From contig CAZXJB010000109.1 of NCBI GenBank assembly GCA_964640965.1, positions 1 to 7,334 on the forward strand: DNA of 7,334 nt, written 5' to 3'. The notes below the pieces were generated by a model. It was not told the DNA's origin and did not search any database. It saw nothing but the letters and a program-made list of their open reading frames with translations. Source of the DNA: HRBIN12 sp964640965. Its GTDB lineage: Bacteria > Actinomycetota > UBA4738 > HRBIN12. The position numbers and the translations under genes were made by a program. This document shows positions 4,656 through 7,334 of this stretch, in pieces. Numbering within the stretch: position 1 is the stretch's first letter; each line of letters begins with the position of its first letter.

Positions 4656-6765
4656 GAGCGCTCATCCGATGGCGGAGGCCCTGGAGGGGTTCCCGCGGCA
4701 GGTCGCCCGCACCCGCGGGTTCTCGCTCGGCCTGCCGCGGTCCTTCACGGTCGCGCCGGACGGCTCGCGCGTGGTGTTCCTGCGCTCCAAGGCTGGGGAC
4801 GACCCCGTCACCTGCCTGTGGGTGCTCGATCCGGCGAGCGGGGAGGAGCGGTGCGTCTTCGACCCGCGCACGCACGGCCTCGAGGGGGAGGAGGACCTCT
4901 CGGAGGCGGAGCGCGCCCGCCGCGAGCGCGTGCGCGAGCGCGCCGGCGGCGTCACCGCCTACGCCGCCGACCGCGAGGTGCGCCGGCTCGTCTTCGCGGT
5001 CTCGGGCCGTCCGTACGTCGCCGACCTCGTCGAGGGGTGGGTCGACGAGCTCACGGTCCCGGGCACGGTGGACGACCCGCGCCTGGATCCCACGGGGCGG
5101 CGGGTCGCCTACGTGGTCGAGGGGGCGCTCCACGTCCGCGACCTCGAGGGGAGCAACCGCGTGCTGGCGGGCGAGGACGACCCCGACACCTCCTGGGGGC
5201 TGCCGGAGTTCATCGCGGCCGAGGAGATGCGGCGGCTGCGGGGGCACTGGTGGTCGCCGGACGGGCGGTACCTCGCCGCGACGCGGGTCGACGAGCGCCG
5301 GGTGCGCACCTGGTACCTCTCGGATCCCACCGACCCGGCCGCCCCGCCGCGTCCCGTCCGGTACCCGCAGGCCGGGACCGAGGACGCCGACGTCCGCCTG
5401 TTCGTGTTCGACGTCGCGACGGGCTCGCGCACCGAGGTCGAGTGGGACCGCGCGGCCTTCCCCTACCTCGCGCGCGTCCTCTGGGACGAGCCGGGGCCGC
5501 TCACGCTCCTCGTGCAGAGCCGCGACCAGCGGCGGGTGCGGGTGCTCGAGGCCGACCATGAGCGCGGCACGACCTCGCTCCTCGCCGAGCTCGAGGACCC
5601 GCGGTGGTTCGACCTGCCGGAGGACGCCCCGCGGCGCCTGGCCGACGGCCGCCTGGTGATGGTCGTCCCGGACGCCGAGGCCGACACGTACCGCCTCACC
5701 GTGGACGGCGAGCCCGTGACCCCGCCCGGCCTGCAGGTGCGGGAGGTGGTCTCGGCCGGGGAGGGCGTGCTGTTCCGCGCCTCCGAGGACCCGACCGAGG
5801 TCCACCTCTGGCGCTGGACGCCGGAGCGGGGGGCCGAACGCCTCACGCACGAGCCGGGGGTGCACGCCGGGGCCGAGGGCGGGGGGCTCCTCGTCGTGAG
5901 CTCGGCCACGCCGGCCGCGCCGCTGCCCGAGATCGCGGTGCTCGCGGGGGAGCGGGAGGTCGCGCGCGTCGCGTCCGCGGCCGAGACCCCGGTCGTTGAG
6001 CCCTCGCCGATCCTGCTGCGCCTGGGCGAGCGGGGGCTCCGCGCCGCGCTGCTGCTGCCCGGCGGACGCGAGCCGGACGCGCCCCTGCCCGTGGTGCTCG
6101 ACCCCTACGGCGGGCCGGGACCGTTCGCGAACCGGGTCGTGGCGAGCGCGGGGGCCTTCCTCGCCTCCCAGTGGGTCGCCGATCACGGGTTCGCGGTCCT
6201 CGTCATCGACGGCCGAGGGACGGACGGCCGGGGTCCGGCCTGGCACCGAGCGATGCACCGGGACTTCACGGTCGCCCTCGAGGACCAGGTCGAGGGGCTG
6301 CACGTGGCGGCCGAGCGGTTCGGGTTCCTCGATCTCTCCCGCGTCGGGATCCGGGGGTGGTCCTTCGGCGGGTACCTCGCCGCCCTCGCGGTGCTCCGGC
6401 GTCCGGACGTCTTCCACGCGGCCGTGGTCGGTGCGCCCGTCACCGACTGGCGGCTGTACGACACCCACTACACCGAGCGGTACCTCGGCCACCCCGGGGT
6501 CGACCCCGAGCCGTACGAGCGCTGCTCGATCGTCGCCGACGCGCCGCGCCTCGCGCGGCCGATGCTGCTCATCCACGGTCTCGCCGACGACAACGTGTAC
6601 GTCGCGCACACCCTGCGCCTGGCCGCGGCCCTGTTCGAGGCGGGGCGGTTCCCGGAGCTCGTCCTGATCCCGTCGGCGACGCACCTCACGCGCGACGTCG
6701 CGGTGACCGAGAACCTCCTGCGGGTGCAGCTCGACTTCCTGCGGCGCCACCTGCTCGGGACCTGA
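4654..6765 (+). CDS. S9 family peptidase, dipeptidyl peptidase IV-like
   Basis: This complete 703-residue protein has the two-part build of DPP-IV-type enzymes. The N-terminal beta-propeller (to about residue 450) contains TSWGLPEFIAAEEMRRLRG followed by HWWSPDGRYLAATRVDE. The Glu190-Glu191 pair matches the glutamates that bind the free N-terminus of the substrate in DPP-IV. The C-terminal alpha/beta hydrolase domain shows the catalytic Ser570 in GWSFGGY, Asp645 in HGLADDNV and His677 in SATHLTRD. Tyr485 in DPYGGPG matches the oxyanion-hole tyrosine, and Asn647 matches a substrate-binding residue. It should therefore release dipeptides from peptide N-termini, probably after Pro or Ala. There is no signal peptide or membrane segment, so it is probably cytoplasmic and used for peptide turnover. 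The ATG at 4654 has no Shine-Dalgarno but a good -10 box nine bases upstream. ATG 4669 is an alternative start. The gene is divergent from the sigma factor gene and upstream of aspartokinase, which has its own promoter-like site. Confidence 0.93.
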   Translation: MSAHPMAEALEGFPRQVARTRGFSLGLPRSFTVAPDGSRVVFLRSKAGDDPVTCLWVLDPASGEERCVFDPRTHGLEGEEDLSEAERARRERVRERAGGVTAYAADREVRRLVFAVSGRPYVADLVEGWVDELTVPGTVDDPRLDPTGRRVAYVVEGALHVRDLEGSNRVLAGEDDPDTSWGLPEFIAAEEMRRLRGHWWSPDGRYLAATRVDERRVRTWYLSDPTDPAAPPRPVRYPQAGTEDADVRLFVFDVATGSRTEVEWDRAAFPYLARVLWDEPGPLTLLVQSRDQRRVRVLEADHERGTTSLLAELEDPRWFDLPEDAPRRLADGRLVMVVPDAEADTYRLTVDGEPVTPPGLQVREVVSAGEGVLFRASEDPTEVHLWRWTPERGAERLTHEPGVHAGAEGGGLLVVSSATPAAPLPEIAVLAGEREVARVASAAETPVVEPSPILLRLGERGLRAALLLPGGREPDAPLPVVLDPYGGPGPFANRVVASAGAFLASQWVADHGFAVLVIDGRGTDGRGPAWHRAMHRDFTVALEDQVEGLHVAAERFGFLDLSRVGIRGWSFGGYLAALAVLRRPDVFHAAVVGAPVTDWRLYDTHYTERYLGHPGVDPEPYERCSIVADAPRLARPMLLIHGLADDNVYVAHTLRLAAALFEAGRFPELVLIPSATHLTRDVAVTENLLRVQLDFLRRHLLGT

Positions 6766-6774
6766 GCGCTGCCT

Positions 6775-6783
6775 TGCTACGCT
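6775..6783 (+). promoter_or_regulatory. Extended -10 box before the aspartokinase gene
   Basis: TGCTACGCT has the TGn extension plus a TANNNT -10 box (TACGCT, 6778-6783), in the 60-base gap after the peptidase stop. A weak -35 (TCGGGA, 6755-6760) sits 17 bases upstream, inside the peptidase gene. Transcription would begin near 6790, giving a short leader of about 36 bases. No riboswitch-sized structure fits in that leader. Confidence 0.42.
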
Positions 6784-6825
6784 TGGCCGAGGCGAGATCG
6801 GCGGGCGGTTGGAGCGGAGGACGCG

Positions 6826-7334
6826 GTGGGGATCATCGTCCAGAAGTACGGGGGGACCTCCGTCGGCACCCCCGAGCGGATCCAGGCCGTCGCCGACCGG
6901 ATCGTCCGCACGCGCGAGGCGGGCCACGACGTCGTCGTGGTCGTCTCGGCGATGGGCGACACCACCGACGAGCTGCTGCGGATGGCCTACGAGGTCGCGG
7001 CCGTCCCCGAGCCGCGCGAGCTCGACATGCTCCTCACCGCCGGCGAGCGGATCGCGATGTCGCTGCTCGCGATCGCCGTGTGCGCGCGCGGGTGCCGCGC
7101 CGCCTCCTACACGGGCTCCCAGGCGGGCATCATCACCGACACCCACCACGGCGCCGCGAAGATCATCGAGATCCGGCCCCGGCGGATCATCGAGTCCCTG
7201 CAGAGCGGCAACGTCGTGATCGTGGCGGGGTTCCAGGGCCTGTCGACGAGCTACGACATCACCACCCTCGGCCGCGGGGGCTCGGACACGACGGCGGTGG
7301 CGCTCGCCGCGGCGCTCGAGGCTGAGGTCTGCGA
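6826..7334 (+). CDS. lysC: Aspartokinase, N-terminal part (3' truncated)
   Basis: The frame runs open from GTG 6826 to the end of the window, giving 169 codons of a protein usually a little over 400 residues long. GGAGG (6816-6820) is five bases before the GTG. The amino acid kinase fold is clear from IVQKYGGTSVG at residues 4-14, VVVVSAMGDTTDELL at about 38-52, the LLTAGERIAMSLLA helix, TGSQAGIITD, and VAGFQGL followed by ITTLGRGGSDTTAVALAAAL near the cut end. These are the ATP- and aspartate-binding segments of aspartokinase. The enzyme phosphorylates L-aspartate, the committed step to lysine, threonine, methionine and diaminopimelate. The C-terminal ACT domains that bind feedback inhibitors are beyond the window, so the type of inhibition cannot be judged. 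In many Actinobacteria asd follows directly, but this cannot be seen here. Confidence 0.95.
   Translation, partial: MGIIVQKYGGTSVGTPERIQAVADRIVRTREAGHDVVVVVSAMGDTTDELLRMAYEVAAVPEPRELDMLLTAGERIAMSLLAIAVCARGCRAASYTGSQAGIITDTHHGAAKIIEIRPRRIIESLQSGNVVIVAGFQGLSTSYDITTLGRGGSDTTAVALAAALEAEVC

Noticed and set aside
3678..5561. Long plus-strand ORF (627 codons) across the sigma factor and the peptidase
   Set aside because: Antisense to the sigma factor and out of frame with the peptidase, with low-complexity content and no motif.
6766..6825. Lysine riboswitch before aspartokinase
   Set aside because: The gap is only 60 bases, too short for that structure, and shows just weak pairing.
3988..7149. Very long minus-strand ORF (1053 codons) opposite the peptidase and aspartokinase
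   Set aside because: Its product is repetitive Arg/Gly/Pro/Val/His-rich sequence without any domain. It is antisense to two strongly identified genes and reflects lack of stop codons in GC-rich DNA.

Overview
This is a very GC-rich chromosomal window, in which nearly all housekeeping codons end in G or C. GTG starts, a dnaX-recR block upstream of an aspartokinase gene, an ECF sigma factor and a DUF4349 protein all fit a high-GC Actinomycetota. I cannot name a class or genus. No rRNA, tRNA, CRISPR array or transposase was seen.

Left part, plus strand (1-1094): the 3' end of dnaX (clamp-loader tau/gamma subunit), followed with no gap by a complete recR (recombination mediator). These are core replication and repair genes. 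Next is a gene-free stretch (1095-1442) with a strong hairpin just after recR and, closer to the next gene, two copies of an operator-like repeat ahead of a TTGACA box.

Middle, plus strand (1443-2921): two secreted proteins of unknown function. The first (263 aa, seven cysteines) has codon usage clearly unlike its neighbours, including a TTA codon, and looks acquired. The second is split by an apparent frameshift at a run of seven G residues. Its signal peptide lies in one frame and its body (185 aa) in another. A compact hairpin separates it from the next, convergent unit.

Right of centre, minus strand (4655 down to 2947): an ECF-type sigma factor gene and, 5 bases downstream, a two-TM-segment DUF4349 membrane protein. 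They form a tight two-gene operon that looks like a regulator and membrane partner pair. The start of the sigma gene is uncertain: a perfect Shine-Dalgarno sits before an in-frame CTG about 100 bases inside the longest ORF.

Right end, plus strand (4654-7334): a cytoplasmic S9 family (DPP-IV-like) dipeptidyl peptidase, transcribed divergently from the sigma gene and possibly leaderless. It is followed by the first 169 codons of an aspartokinase, the first enzyme of the lysine/threonine/methionine pathway, cut by the window end.

No clearly new multi-gene system is visible. The best leads are the G-tract frameshift, the atypical secreted-protein insert with its upstream repeats, and the sigma/DUF4349 pair.
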